Assembly: GCF_901212655.1 (NCBI RefSeq)
Contig: NZ_CAAKON010000021.1
Coordinates: 1 to 64,000 of the forward strand
Direction of reading: 5' to 3'
DNA length: 64,000 nt
Source: Olsenella uli
Lineage (GTDB): Bacteria; Actinomycetota; Coriobacteriia; Coriobacteriales; Atopobiaceae
This document shows, piece after piece, positions 8,912 through 16,920 of the stretch. The notes beneath the pieces were generated by a model that was given only the letters and a program-made list of their open reading frames with translations, did no database searches and had not been told where the DNA came from. Position 1 is the stretch's first letter. Each line of letters starts with the position of its first letter. The translations under genes and the position numbers were made by a program.

Positions 8912-9658
8912 TTAGGCCTCCTTCGCAGGCTCGGTGGTGATTCCCGGAATCTCCTTGGCACGCGGACGCTCCTTGGAGCGCTTCTCGAGCCACTGCACGA
9001 GAACGGCGAGCGGGAAGCAGATGATGAAGTACAGCACACACGCCATGATGTATCCCTGCAGGTAGCCCCACGTAGAAACGAAGCCGTCTGCGTTGTACAT
9101 AAGGTCTCCGCCGGCCACAAGCGCGAGCACGGAGGAGTTCTTCACGAGGTTGAGCGCCTGGTTGCAGAGCGGAGGCAGAATCACCTTGAACGTCTGCGGG
9201 AGAATGATGTAGAGGTACGACTGTGCACGCGTGAAGCCTTGGGACTGGGCCGCCTCCATCTGCCCGCGCGGAACCGCCTCGATGCCCGTGCGAATGACCT
9301 CGGAGATGTACGCGGCGTGATAGAGGCCAACCCCCACGAAACCGAGCACGAACGGAGCGATGCGGACCGGGCTAGAGGCTCCCGTAATCGTCTGGAGAAT
9401 CTTGGGTCCCGCCATGTACATGAAGAAGACCTGCACCGGCAGTGGCGTGTTCTGGTAAAACTCGACGTAGATGCGGCTTATGGCCCTCAGCACGCGCGAG
9501 CGCGTAGTCGAGAACACGCCAAGAATCGTCCCCAGCACCAGCGAGAGGATGAGACCAGCCACAACCACCTGCAGGGTCACGGAGAAACCCTGCCACAGCT
9601 GGTCCATGTTCGCGAAGGTCGCCTGCCATCGCAGGGGATCGAGGAGTCCGTCTAGCAT
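8912..9658 (-). CDS. Polar amino acid ABC transporter permease (first)
   Basis: A 248-residue inner-membrane permease of the same family as its downstream neighbour, with the EAA loop MEAAQSQGFTRAQSYLY. The start ATG 9658 has an AAAGGAT site; the upstream ATG at 9694 lacks one. The C-terminus ends in a charged cytoplasmic tail (KRSKERPRAKEIPG). Probably the heterodimer partner of the permease at 8270. Confidence 0.87.
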   Translation of the reverse strand: MLDGLLDPLRWQATFANMDQLWQGFSVTLQVVVAGLILSLVLGTILGVFSTTRSRVLRAISRIYVEFYQNTPLPVQVFFMYMAGPKILQTITGASSPVRIAPFVLGFVGVGLYHAAYISEVIRTGIEAVPRGQMEAAQSQGFTRAQSYLYIILPQTFKVILPPLCNQALNLVKNSSVLALVAGGDLMYNADGFVSTWGYLQGYIMACVLYFIICFPLAVLVQWLEKRSKERPRAKEIPGITTEPAKEA

Positions 9659-9693
9659 GTGGATCCTTTCCGACAAACGAGAAGGGACAGGCA

Positions 9694-9718
9694 CTTTGTC
9701 ACGTCACGCGTGACAAAG
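9694..9718. repeat. Stem-loop in transporter operon spacer
   Basis: Ten perfect pairs (9694-9703 and 9709-9718) with a 5-base loop; a bulged extension on both sides makes it longer. It lies in the 184-base spacer between the binding-protein gene and the permease gene. Together with the hairpin at 9804 it could stabilise the upstream message or limit read-through, giving more binding protein than permease. Confidence 0.6.
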
Positions 9719-9803
9719 AGTCCACCCCTTCTGAAACTACAACCGCCGGATTCACCGGCACCCCGTGACATTGGCCCAACGCAGGCGACCGCCGCGGGAA
9801 GAA

Positions 9804-9833
9804 CCTGGGGCCGGCTTCGCAGCTGGCCCCAGG
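9804..9833 (-). terminator. Strong hairpin just after binding-protein gene
   Basis: A 13-position stem (9804-9816 and 9821-9833, one wobble) with a TCGC-type tetraloop begins 10 bases after the binding-protein stop on the minus strand. No T-run follows, so it is more likely an attenuator or mRNA-end stabiliser than a full terminator. Confidence 0.55.
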
Positions 9834-9842
9834 TAGCAAGTC

Positions 9843-10700
9843 CTACAGGAGGCCCCAGTCCTTGATCTCCTGGTCAATCCAACCATTGGAGAGCAGCTCG
9901 TTGACCTTGTCGTCAACGACCTTGGAGAGGTCGGAGCCCTTCTTGGTGGCCACGCCGTAGTCCTGAGCACCAAACTCGATGTCCGGCTGCAGGAGCTCGC
10001 AGTCATCGGTGGTGTAGGTCTTCAGCGTGGAGCGGTCCATGGCGAAGGCATCGACGTTGCCGGCGTCCAGGGCACTCTTGATGGAGGGGTAGTCCGGGAA
10101 CTCCTGGAACGTCGGCGTGACGTTGAAGTTGTTCTCCTGGAGCATCTTGGTGACCAGGTCCTTGGTGGTGGAACCCTGGGAGACGCCGATGACCTTGCCA
10201 TTGAGGTCGGTCATGGTCTGGAAGCCCGAGGACTTCTTCACGAGGATGCCTACGTGGTCGGTGCGGTAGGGCGTGGAGAAGTCCCAGCTCTTCTTGCGCT
10301 CGTCCGTGATGGTGTAGGTGGCAACGACGACATCGAGGGAGTCGTTGTCGATGAGCGGACCACGAGTCTTGGGCGTGACGTCGGTGAAGGCCACGAGGTC
10401 CTTCTCCTTGGCCTCATCATAGGAGACACCGAGGACTGCGGCGGCGAGCTGGTAGCAGAGGTCAATCTCCAGGCCCTGATACTTATTGGTGGCGGGGTCG
10501 AGGTAACCGTAGCCCAGAACATCCTTCTTGACGCCGGCGTTGAGCTTGCCGCGGCTCTTGATCGTCTCGACCTTAGAGTCGGAGGAGCCGGTGGACGCGC
10601 TGTTGCCACCGTTGGAGCCACAACCGGCAAGGCCAAGGGCCATGACAGCCCCGGTAAGACCAAGCGTGCCAATGAACTGGCGACGGGACATGTTCTTCAT
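9843..10700 (-). CDS. Polar amino acid ABC transporter substrate-binding lipoprotein
   Basis: The 285-residue product has a signal peptide with a lipobox (GLAGC, Cys27) and an SRRQFIG twin-arginine-like stretch in front of it, so it should be lipid-anchored outside the membrane. The mature part is a type 3 periplasmic-binding fold (SBP_bac_3), with segments such as LEIDLCYQLAAAVLG and WDFSTPYRTDHVGILVKK typical of glutamate/glutamine/polar amino acid binders. The exact amino acid cannot be told. It is the second gene of the operon, after the ATPase. Confidence 0.87.
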   Translation of the reverse strand: MKNMSRRQFIGTLGLTGAVMALGLAGCGSNGGNSASTGSSDSKVETIKSRGKLNAGVKKDVLGYGYLDPATNKYQGLEIDLCYQLAAAVLGVSYDEAKEKDLVAFTDVTPKTRGPLIDNDSLDVVVATYTITDERKKSWDFSTPYRTDHVGILVKKSSGFQTMTDLNGKVIGVSQGSTTKDLVTKMLQENNFNVTPTFQEFPDYPSIKSALDAGNVDAFAMDRSTLKTYTTDDCELLQPDIEFGAQDYGVATKKGSDLSKVVDDKVNELLSNGWIDQEIKDWGLL

Positions 10701-10842
10701 TTCGGTACCCCTTTCGTTGGTACGTCAATATCCGGCCGCCTGAAGCTGGCCGTTCGTTCTGCCTGCGAAATGCGGGCGAGGACACAGGATCGGTGCCCCA
10801 CAGAGGGGCGAAGTTAAACGCTTGCCCGATGAGGGCGAGACC

Positions 10843-11583
10843 CTAGCGCAGAATCTTGCTCAGGAAGTCCTTGGTACGCTCGTGCTGCGGGTTCTCGAAG
10901 AAGTGCTCCGGCGTACCCTCCTCGACGATCTGGCCGTCGTCGACGAAGATCACGCGGTCGGCAACCTCGCGAGCGAAGCCCATCTCGTGCGTGACGCACA
11001 TCATGGTGATGTTCTCCTGAGCGAGTTCGACCATGACGTTCAGCACCTCCTGGACCATCTCGGGGTCCAGGGCGCTCGTGGGCTCGTCGAACAGGATGAT
11101 GGGCTGCTTGGTGCAGAGGGCGCGGGCGATGGCGACACGCTGCTGTTGGCCACCGGAGAGGTTCTGCGGATACTCCCCCGCCTTGCGCTCAAGACCGACG
11201 CGCTTAAGGGCAGCCATTGCAGTCTCGATGGCCTCCTCCTTGCTCTTCTTCTGGAGCTTGATGGGGGCGAGGGTGAGGTTTCCGAGCACCGTCATGTTCG
11301 GGTAGAGGTTGAACTGCTGGAAGACCATGCTGGAGTACTTGCGAGCCATCTCCAGGTGGTTCTTCTTGGTGAGTTCGACGCCGTCGATGGTGACGGTACC
11401 GCTCGTGGGCTCCTCGAGGTAGTTGACGCAACGGATAAGCGTCGACTTGCCGGAGCCGGAGGGGCCGATGATGACGAGCTTCTCGCCCGCCTTGACCGTA
11501 AGGTCAACGTTCTTCAGAACGTGCAGGTCACCGAAGTACTTGTTGAGACCCTTGATCTCGATCATGTTCTTGTCGTCGGCCAT
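10843..11583 (-). CDS. Polar amino acid ABC transporter ATP-binding protein
   Basis: This 246-residue cytoplasmic ATPase has all ABC motifs: Walker [11 protein letters not shown]-loop [12 protein letters not shown], signature LSGGQQQR, Walker [16 protein letters not shown], and the H-loop VTHEMGF. It belongs to the GlnQ/HisP-like class. The start ATG 11583 is preferred over the upstream ATG 11613, because the conserved protein begins just after it and an AAGGGGA site precedes it. It is the first gene of the operon; the untranslated leader contains a TATAGT (minus strand, 11619-11624) that could be a -10 box, though its -35 is poor. Confidence 0.87.
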   Translation of the reverse strand: MADDKNMIEIKGLNKYFGDLHVLKNVDLTVKAGEKLVIIGPSGSGKSTLIRCVNYLEEPTSGTVTIDGVELTKKNHLEMARKYSSMVFQQFNLYPNMTVLGNLTLAPIKLQKKSKEEAIETAMAALKRVGLERKAGEYPQNLSGGQQQRVAIARALCTKQPIILFDEPTSALDPEMVQEVLNVMVELAQENITMMCVTHEMGFAREVADRVIFVDDGQIVEEGTPEHFFENPQHERTKDFLSKILR

Positions 11584-11887
11584 GTGGTACGTCCCCTTCT
11601 CGATTGCGTGCACAGATGACTATAAGGAAGTACCTGCGGAAATCCAGCGCCTGATACCCAACTGTGACAGAGCCGAAACAACAACCCGAAACAAAGCGGC
11701 AGGACAAGGGAGCTGGTTAAGTAGCATTTACCTGCGGTTTTCATCTGTAGAAGTATGGCTCGACTCAACAATAGACAGTCATGTGTTGTTAGAAGCCCGA
11801 GGTATGGACCAGTTAACAAAACGCATCAATTGGAAACAATATGCATCCGAATCAGCGCCACCTTGGTCGAAGCGGCGCAACTCGAAC
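11584..11887. other. Intergenic, ABC operon promoter region
   Basis: About 300 bases between the ABC transporter operon and the tRNA terminator. The 8-base word acctgcgg occurs twice (near 11630 and 11729). A possible minus-strand -10 box is at 11619-11624. No gene seen. Confidence 0.4.
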
Positions 11888-11918
11888 AAAAAAACCCGGA
11901 GGTAATTAACCCTCCGGG
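11888..11918 (-). terminator. Rho-independent terminator of the tRNA cluster
   Basis: On the minus strand an 8-bp stem (11911-11918 with 11895-11902) is followed immediately by seven T residues (11894-11888). It begins 9 bases after the 3' end of the second tRNA-Glu gene. Confidence 0.92.
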
Positions 11919-11926
11919 AATCCAGT

Positions 11927-12003
11927 TGGTAGCCCGTACCAGATTCGAACTGGTGATCTCCGCCTTGAGAGGGCGGCGTCCTGAACCGCTAGACGAACGG
12001 GCC
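11927..12003 (-). tRNA. tRNA-Glu (CTC), copy 2
   Basis: The minus strand reads a complete cloverleaf beginning GGCCCGT and ending ACGGGCT plus discriminator A and encoded CCA. The anticodon arm is CCGCC-CTCTCAA-GGCGG, so the anticodon is CTC (codon GAG). The T-loop GTTCGAATC is present. It is identical to the copy at 12054. Confidence 0.95.
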
Positions 12004-12053
12004 ATATGTATGGGACCGAAGTCCCACGGAGCCTGAGTGCTCCGGAATTATCA

Positions 12054-12130
12054 TGGTAGCCCGTACCAGATTCGAACTGGTGATCTCCGCCTTGAGAGGG
12101 CGGCGTCCTGAACCGCTAGACGAACGGGCC
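12054..12130 (-). tRNA. tRNA-Glu (CTC), copy 1
   Basis: Same 77-base sequence as the copy at 11927, including the encoded CCA. A 50-base spacer containing two short hairpins separates them. The cluster order in transcription is Gln, Glu, Glu. Confidence 0.95.
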
Positions 12131-12155
12131 ATGCTGTGAGCTGCAAGTCAGCAAA

Positions 12156-12229
12156 TGGCTGGGATGGAGGGAGTCGAACCCCCATTGACGGAACCAGAAT
12201 CCGCTGTCCTGCCATTAGACGACATCCCA
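12156..12229 (-). tRNA. tRNA-Gln (CTG)
   Basis: The minus strand begins TGGGATG and ends CATCCCA plus G and encoded CCA. The anticodon stem GCGGA/TCCGT encloses loop TTCTGGT, giving anticodon CTG (codon CAG). It is the first tRNA of the cluster, about 50 bases after the promoter at 12277. Confidence 0.93.
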
Positions 12230-12276
12230 ATTGGTGATGCTGCCTTGTTGCTCGGTGCGCCTCAGCGCGAGAAAGA

Positions 12277-12305
12277 ACTATACGGTAGACCCGCCTTTGG
12301 TGCAA
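12277..12305 (-). promoter_or_regulatory. Sigma-70-type promoter of the tRNA cluster
   Basis: Minus strand: -35 TTGCAC (12305-12300), a 17-base spacer, and -10 TATAGT (12282-12277). Position and spacing fit transcription of the tRNA-Gln/Glu/Glu cluster. Confidence 0.8.
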
Positions 12306-12310
12306 GCGGA

Positions 12311-12342
12311 AATCCAAACTTTTTTGAAAAAGATTTTGGATC
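12311..12342 (-). terminator. Possible bioY terminator
   Basis: An imperfect inverted repeat rich in A/T (atccaaa ... ttttggat) lies between the bioY stop and the tRNA promoter. It could terminate bioY transcription. It has internal T-runs but no clean T tail. Confidence 0.35.
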
Positions 12343-12414
12343 CCGGATAGTCCAATTCAAAACCGCAGGTAACAAAGCCAATATGGCAGTAACATCCGCA
12401 GGCCAAGAAGTCCC

Positions 12415-12969
12415 CTACTGCTGGACCTGCAGGCTCGGAACCGCATGCTTCACCGCGCGCGCAAGCGTGATGCCCACAGCAACCTTCACGATGTCGGGGA
12501 TGATGAAAGGCGCGCAGGCAGCCGCAAAGGCCGGCGCAAATCCCATGCCGGTCGACGTCATCAGCCACCACATACCCAAGCCGTAGGAGCACACGAGCAT
12601 CGCCACCACGGTCACGACGTCCCTCGCGGGACCCTCCGCCATCAAACGACGAACGAGCAGTGACACGAAGGCCGCAACGAGAAAGCCAAGCAGAAAACCA
12701 CCCGTGGGACCGGCAAGCGACGCCAAGCCGCCCTTCATGCCAGCAAAGAGCGGGAGTCCCAAGCCACCCAAGGCGACATAGAGCACAACGGAGAGCGTCG
12801 CCTGCCTGGCGCTCATTCCCACAAGCACGAACGCAAGCGCAAGGGTGTGCAGGGTGAACGGAATGGGGCCGAGCGGCACCGACACCCAAGCGCCAACGGT
12901 GATCAAAGCCACGCCAACCGCCGTAAAGGTGATGTCGCGCGTGGAGAGCACGGTCTTGTCAGAAGCCAT
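12415..12969 (-). CDS. bioY: BioY biotin transporter (ECF substrate-binding subunit)
   Basis: BioY is the membrane S-component that binds biotin, usually working with ECF energising proteins. The 184-residue product shows the family segments VPLGPIPFTLHTLA, LGGLGLPLFAGMKGGLASL and GPTGGFLLGF, and is almost wholly hydrophobic with about six membrane helices. No EcfA/EcfT genes are in the window, so it would use a shared module or act alone. It lies next to the biotin-dependent decarboxylase operon, which needs biotin on its carrier subunit; that functional link is inferred. Confidence 0.92.
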   Translation of the reverse strand: MASDKTVLSTRDITFTAVGVALITVGAWVSVPLGPIPFTLHTLALAFVLVGMSARQATLSVVLYVALGGLGLPLFAGMKGGLASLAGPTGGFLLGFLVAAFVSLLVRRLMAEGPARDVVTVVAMLVCSYGLGMWWLMTSTGMGFAPAFAAACAPFIIPDIVKVAVGITLARAVKHAVPSLQVQQ

Positions 12970-13056
12970 TCAGAGGTCCTCCTCAGTCTGTTGCCCTCTT
13001 ACACCCTCCTCTCAGGATACAAAGCCCGAGAAAGGACGAGAGAGGCCCACGGCAAA

Positions 13057-13091
13057 ACAAAAAACCGGGCCTCGCCCAAAGACGAGGCCCG
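13057..13091 (-). terminator. Rho-independent terminator of the decarboxylase operon
   Basis: Minus strand: a 9-bp perfect GC stem (13091-13083 with 13074-13066) is followed by CCGGTTTTTT-type sequence, with a T-run from the end of the stem to about 13057. It sits 11 bases after the stop of the alpha subunit gene. Confidence 0.9.
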
Positions 13092-13101
13092 TAGCATAAC
13101 T

Positions 13102-14490
13102 CTAGAGCACGCTGACCTTCACGGTCTGCTCAGGAACGTCGTAGAACGGATCCTCGCGACGGCCGAGGAAGTCGCGGGCCTGCTGCGGGAAGAGGGCGTA
13201 GGAAAGCACGTCCTCCTCACTGCGGGCGTAGTCGGCAATCTCCTCGCAGAGCTTCGGCAGCTGCGGCTCGATGAGGTCGGCAGGTCGGCAGGTGATGGGT
13301 TGCTCGTCACCGATGACCTTCTCGCGAATCTCGTCAGAGATGGCCACGGGGGCGGCGCCATACTGGCCGCGCACATAGTCCTTGATCTCCTTCGGAATCA
13401 TCTTGTAGCGCTCGCCAGAGATGACGTTCATGAGGGCCTGGGTGCCCACCATCTGGGAGAGCGGCGTCACGAGGGGCGGATAGCCCATGTCGGCGCGGAC
13501 GCGCGGCACCTCAGCGAGCACCTCCTCGTACTTGTCGGCATTGCCCTGCTCGGTGAGCTGCGAGAGCAGGTTGGAGAGCATGCCGCCCGGCACCTGGTAG
13601 ACGAGGGCCTTCGGGGAGGTGTCCTTGACCTTCGGGTTGAGCACGCCGCTCTCGCGGAACTTATCGCGAACGCCATTGAAGTGCTCGGCAATCTCGGAGA
13701 GCTTGTCCAGGTCAAGGCCAGTCTCCACGCCAAGGCCCGTCAGGGCGATGTGCATGGACTCGGTGGCCGGCTGGCTCGTGCCGGCGGAGAACGAGGAGAT
13801 GCAGGTGTCGATGATGTCGGCACCGGCCTCGACGCTCTTGAGGTACGTCATCTCGGCAATGCCGGCGGTGGCGTGGGTGTGGACCTCGAGGGGCACGGTG
13901 ACCTCGGCCTTGATGCCGCTCACGAGGTCATAGGCATCGGAAGGCGTGAGGTTGCCGGCCATGTCCTTGATGCAGATGGAGTCGGCGCCAAAGTCGGCCA
14001 TCTGCTTGGCGAGCTTCACGAAGTAGGGCACGGTGTGCACCGGGCTCGTGGTGTAGGAGATGGCGCACTGGCACTCGCCGCCGGCCTCCTTGCAGGCCTC
14101 GATCGAGGTCTTCAGGTTGCGGACATCGTTCAGGGCGTCGAATACGCGCACGACGTCAATGCCGTTCTCGATGGACTTGCGGACGACCGCGCGCACGACG
14201 TCATCGGCGTAGTTGCGGTAGCCAAGCAGGTTCTGGCCGCGAAGCAGCATCTGAAGCTTCGTATTCTTGATGTGCGAGCGGATGGTGCGCAGACGGTCCC
14301 AGGGGTCCTCGTTGAGGAAGCGCAGGCAGGAATCGAACGTCGCGCCTCCCCACATCTCGAGGGCGCGGAAACCAGCCTGGTCCATGGTCTCCAGGATGGG
14401 CAGCATGTCCTCGATGGGCATGCGCGTAGCAATCTGGCTCTGCTGGCCATCGCGCAGGACGGTCTCAGTGAACATCACTTTGTTTGCCAC
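13102..14490 (-). CDS. oadA: Oxaloacetate decarboxylase alpha subunit (carboxyltransferase)
   Basis: The protein transfers the carboxyl group of oxaloacetate to biotin on the carrier protein. It has the HMG-CoA-lyase-like barrel with the TETVLRDGQQS active-site strand, GGATFDSCLRFL, and metal-binding EVHTHATAG, followed by the conserved carboxylase domain. The biotin carrier domain found at the end of the enterobacterial enzyme is absent; it is a separate gene (16,500). Start: GTG 14490 follows AAGGAGG by 11 bases and gives the usual VANKVMFTETVLRDG start; an upstream frame to 14526 is less likely. It overlaps the end of citX by 26 bases. It is the last gene of the operon, before a strong terminator. 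Confidence 0.9.
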   Translation of the reverse strand: MANKVMFTETVLRDGQQSQIATRMPIEDMLPILETMDQAGFRALEMWGGATFDSCLRFLNEDPWDRLRTIRSHIKNTKLQMLLRGQNLLGYRNYADDVVRAVVRKSIENGIDVVRVFDALNDVRNLKTSIEACKEAGGECQCAISYTTSPVHTVPYFVKLAKQMADFGADSICIKDMAGNLTPSDAYDLVSGIKAEVTVPLEVHTHATAGIAEMTYLKSVEAGADIIDTCISSFSAGTSQPATESMHIALTGLGVETGLDLDKLSEIAEHFNGVRDKFRESGVLNPKVKDTSPKALVYQVPGGMLSNLLSQLTEQGNADKYEEVLAEVPRVRADMGYPPLVTPLSQMVGTQALMNVISGERYKMIPKEIKDYVRGQYGAAPVAISDEIREKVIGDEQPITCRPADLIEPQLPKLCEEIADYARSEEDVLSYALFPQQARDFLGRREDPFYDVPEQTVKVSVL

Positions 14491-15100
14491 AGTCCTCAAA
14501 ACCTCCTTCTTGAATGATGATTGCAATCTTCTCTTGCATCTCTTTCACGGAATGCGTGCGCGACCGGGCGCAGGCCTTGGCCTCTCCCCCGCAAATCAGG
14601 CATGTACGGGGGGCAAAGCCCAGCTCGGTGCGCGTGAGGGGCCGCAGGCCGTTAGCCTTGCAGTCAAACACGTCGAGGTCGACGAGGCGCCCACAGGGGT
14701 CAGACTCCTCGAGCTTGACCATCAGGCGCTTGAGCTTGCGAGCGTCGAGGGTCGTGAGCAGCAGAGCCTCTGTGCCCGTGGGGCCACCCAGCGTCGACTG
14801 GGCAACGATCTGCTCGGCCCCAAAGGCCGAGACGGCCAGGGCCATGAGGTGGTCGAACACCCTCTTGAGAACTCGGGAGGTCTTGACCGGCCCTGGAATC
14901 GCCATCGTCACGCAAAGCAACGAGGATGCGCCGGGCACCTCGGCAATGAGACGCGCCTGCTCGGAAGCCCTATGCTCGCGCGCGTCGAGCATCTGGGGAA
15001 GCTCCACCCGGGGCCCATCGAAGACCTCGGCAGCAAATCCGGTCAGCCCAAGCTCGGCCACGTCATCACCCCTCTTGCGCCGTGAAAGGAAGGCAGGCAC
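14465..15100 (-). CDS. citX: CitX, holo-ACP synthase of citrate lyase
   Basis: CitX (apo-citrate lyase phosphoribosyl-dephospho-CoA transferase) attaches the prosthetic group to CitD. The 211-residue product carries the family signature APRTCLICGGEAKACARSR near the C-terminus and the STLGGPTGTEALL segment in the middle. The start is GTG 15100 with GGAGGT 4 bases upstream. It is embedded between the small gamma-like gene and the alpha subunit gene of the decarboxylase operon, far from citDEF, which ties prosthetic-group transfer to decarboxylase expression. The N-terminal 20 residues are more basic than in fused CitXG proteins. Confidence 0.9.
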   Translation of the reverse strand: MPAFLSRRKRGDDVAELGLTGFAAEVFDGPRVELPQMLDAREHRASEQARLIAEVPGASSLLCVTMAIPGPVKTSRVLKRVFDHLMALAVSAFGAEQIVAQSTLGGPTGTEALLLTTLDARKLKRLMVKLEESDPCGRLVDLDVFDCKANGLRPLTRTELGFAPRTCLICGGEAKACARSRTHSVKEMQEKIAIIIQEGGFEDCGKQSDVH

Positions 15101-15135
15101 ACGGACCTCCGCACGCCCGCCGGATCTTGCGGTTC

Positions 15136-15270
15136 TTACTTGTCGCCGGGCTTGGCCGGGAAGATCTTGGTGAGGGCAAGGCTGGCAACGTAGATGATGC
15201 CGAGCACCAGGAACACGCCGCCCCAGCCCACGACGAGGATCTCGAGCGCCTGCGTCAGAGTTTCAGACAT
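15136..15270 (-). CDS. Small OadG-like decarboxylase gamma subunit
   Basis: A 44-residue protein with one membrane helix: a short acidic N-terminus (MSETLTQALEIL), a hydrophobic stretch VVGWGGVFLVLGIIYVAS and a basic C-terminus ending FPAKPGDK. It resembles the short OadG-related subunits that anchor the carboxyltransferase to the membrane pump, without the long Zn-binding tail of enterobacterial OadG. ATG 15270 has an AGGAGG site. It lies 12 bases after the oadB stop. Confidence 0.8.
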   Translation of the reverse strand: MSETLTQALEILVVGWGGVFLVLGIIYVASLALTKIFPAKPGDK

Positions 15271-15282
15271 AGGTAATCCTCC

Positions 15283-16413
15283 TTACATGCCCAGGAAGCC
15301 CTGGACGAGGGACAGCACGAGGCCACCGGCGATAACAGAAGCGATCTGGCCGGAGACGTTGGAGCCGGCCGCCTGCATGAGGATGAAGTTAGACTTGTCC
15401 TCCTCGGTGGCGATCTTCTGAACGACACGGCTCGACATCGGGAAGGCGGAGATGCCGCAGGCGCCAATCATCGGGTTGACCTTGTCCTTGCGGAAGATGT
15501 TCAAGATCTTGGCGAAGAACACGCCGCCGGCGGTGTCCATCACGAAGGCGACGAGGCCAAGGGCGATGACGATGAGGGTGTCGATCTGCAGGAACTCCTG
15601 GTACTGCATCTTCACGGACACGGCGAGACCGAGCACGATGGAGACGAGGTTGACGAGCTCGTTCTGCGCGGAGACGGAGAGCGAGTTAAGCACGCCGCAC
15701 TCGCGCAGGATGTTGCCGAACATCAGGAAGCCGACGAGCGGCAGGGAGACCGGGGCGATGAGGCCGGCGATCACGGTGATGACAACCGGGAAGATGATCT
15801 TGGCGGTCTGGGAGACGTCACCGGCGCGATAGAGCATCTTGATCTTGCGCTCCTGCTTGGTGGTGACGGCCTTGATCACAGGCGGCTGGATGATGGGCAC
15901 GAGAGCCATGTAGGAGTAGGCCGCGACCATGATGGCACCGAGGTACTTGGAGTTCAGGGTGTTGGCCACGAAGATGGCAGTGGGGCCGTCGGCGGCGCCG
16001 ATGATGCCGATGGAGGCGGCGTCGGCGAGGTCGAAGCCGAGCAGCACGGCCGCGATGATCGTGAAGAAGATGCCGAACTGGGCGGCGGCACCAAAGAGAA
16101 GCAGGAACGGCTTTTTGAGCAGCGGGCCAAAGTCAATCATGGCGCCGATGCCGATGAAGAGCAGGAGCGGGAACAGCTCGGTGTCGATACCGGCGTTGAA
16201 CAGCACCTGGAACGGGCCGGGAGCGTCACCGGTGGTGAGCACGCCCGTGTTCGGGAAGTTCACGAGGATGGCGCCAAGGCCCATGGGAACGAGCAGCGTC
16301 GGCTCGTACTCCTTCTTGATGCCAAGGTACATGAGGATGCCACCGATGACCATCATCACGATGCGGCCGGGCTCAGCCCCGCACTGGATGACTCCCTGAA
16401 TCAAGCTTTCCAA
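15283..16413 (-). CDS. oadB: Sodium-pumping decarboxylase beta subunit
   Basis: The beta subunit is the membrane channel that decarboxylates carboxybiotin and couples it to Na+ export. The 376-residue product has the conserved region IIGAADGPTAIFVANTL and the C-terminal CGISAFPMSSRVVQK, with about nine hydrophobic helices. TTG 16413 is chosen as the start: AAGGAAGG lies 7 bases upstream and LESLIQGVIQ begins the typical N-terminus; the ATG at 16461 would add residues from the ribosome-binding region. A paralogue is at 38,377. Confidence 0.92.
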   Translation of the reverse strand: MESLIQGVIQCGAEPGRIVMMVIGGILMYLGIKKEYEPTLLVPMGLGAILVNFPNTGVLTTGDAPGPFQVLFNAGIDTELFPLLLFIGIGAMIDFGPLLKKPFLLLFGAAAQFGIFFTIIAAVLLGFDLADAASIGIIGAADGPTAIFVANTLNSKYLGAIMVAAYSYMALVPIIQPPVIKAVTTKQERKIKMLYRAGDVSQTAKIIFPVVITVIAGLIAPVSLPLVGFLMFGNILRECGVLNSLSVSAQNELVNLVSIVLGLAVSVKMQYQEFLQIDTLIVIALGLVAFVMDTAGGVFFAKILNIFRKDKVNPMIGACGISAFPMSSRVVQKIATEEDKSNFILMQAAGSNVSGQIASVIAGGLVLSLVQGFLGM

Positions 16414-16499
16414 TTGCTTTCCTTCCTTCGATGCGCGAGGGTTCGCTCTTCCCCAGCGCACTCGGGGCCTTCCGGCCCCTTGTCACTTCGGGTGCCTGG

Positions 16500-16910
16500 C
16501 TAGGCGATGGTGAACAGGGGGTCGCCCGGGTTGACCATGTCGCCCTTGTTGACGTGGATGCCCTGAATCGTGCCGCTGCTCTCGGCGACGATCTCGTTCT
16601 CCATCTTCATGGCCTCGAGGATGAGGACGACGTCGCCCTCCTTGACGGCCTGGCCGGCGGCCATCTTGATGTCGAGGATCTTGCCCGGCATGGGGGCGAG
16701 CTGGGCGCCGTCGCCGGCAGGCGTGGCGGCAGACTCGGCAGCGGGGGCCGGGGCAGCTTCGGCGGCAGGTGCGGGAGCGACGGCTGCAACGGGGGCCGGG
16801 GCAGCAACGGGAGCGACGGCATCGGCGGGCGTGGGAACGGGAGCGCCGATCTCCTCCATCTCGACCTTGTACTCGGTGCCGTCAACGTTGATCTTGAACT
16901 TGCGAAGCAT
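16500..16910 (-). CDS. Biotin carboxyl carrier subunit of the decarboxylase
   Basis: The 136-residue protein carries biotin between the alpha and beta subunits. It has a short N-terminal strand region, a flexible Ala/Pro/Val hinge (about residues 23-65) and a C-terminal biotinyl domain whose attachment lysine is Lys102 in LEAMKMENEIV. The start ATG 16910 has GGAGGAG upstream. It follows the epsilon-like gene by 10 bases and precedes oadB. Confidence 0.92.
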   Translation of the reverse strand: MLRKFKINVDGTEYKVEMEEIGAPVPTPADAVAPVAAPAPVAAVAPAPAAEAAPAPAAESAATPAGDGAQLAPMPGKILDIKMAAGQAVKEGDVVLILEAMKMENEIVAESSGTIQGIHVNKGDMVNPGDPLFTIA

Positions 16911-16920
16911 GGGTCTCCTC

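Noticed and set aside
11584..11887. Short frames between the ABC operon and tRNA genes
   Set aside because: None has a ribosome site or coding-like composition.
12156..12229. tRNA near the bioY gene as a phage attachment site
   Set aside because: No integrase, and no duplicated tRNA 3' end away from the tandem tRNA genes was found.
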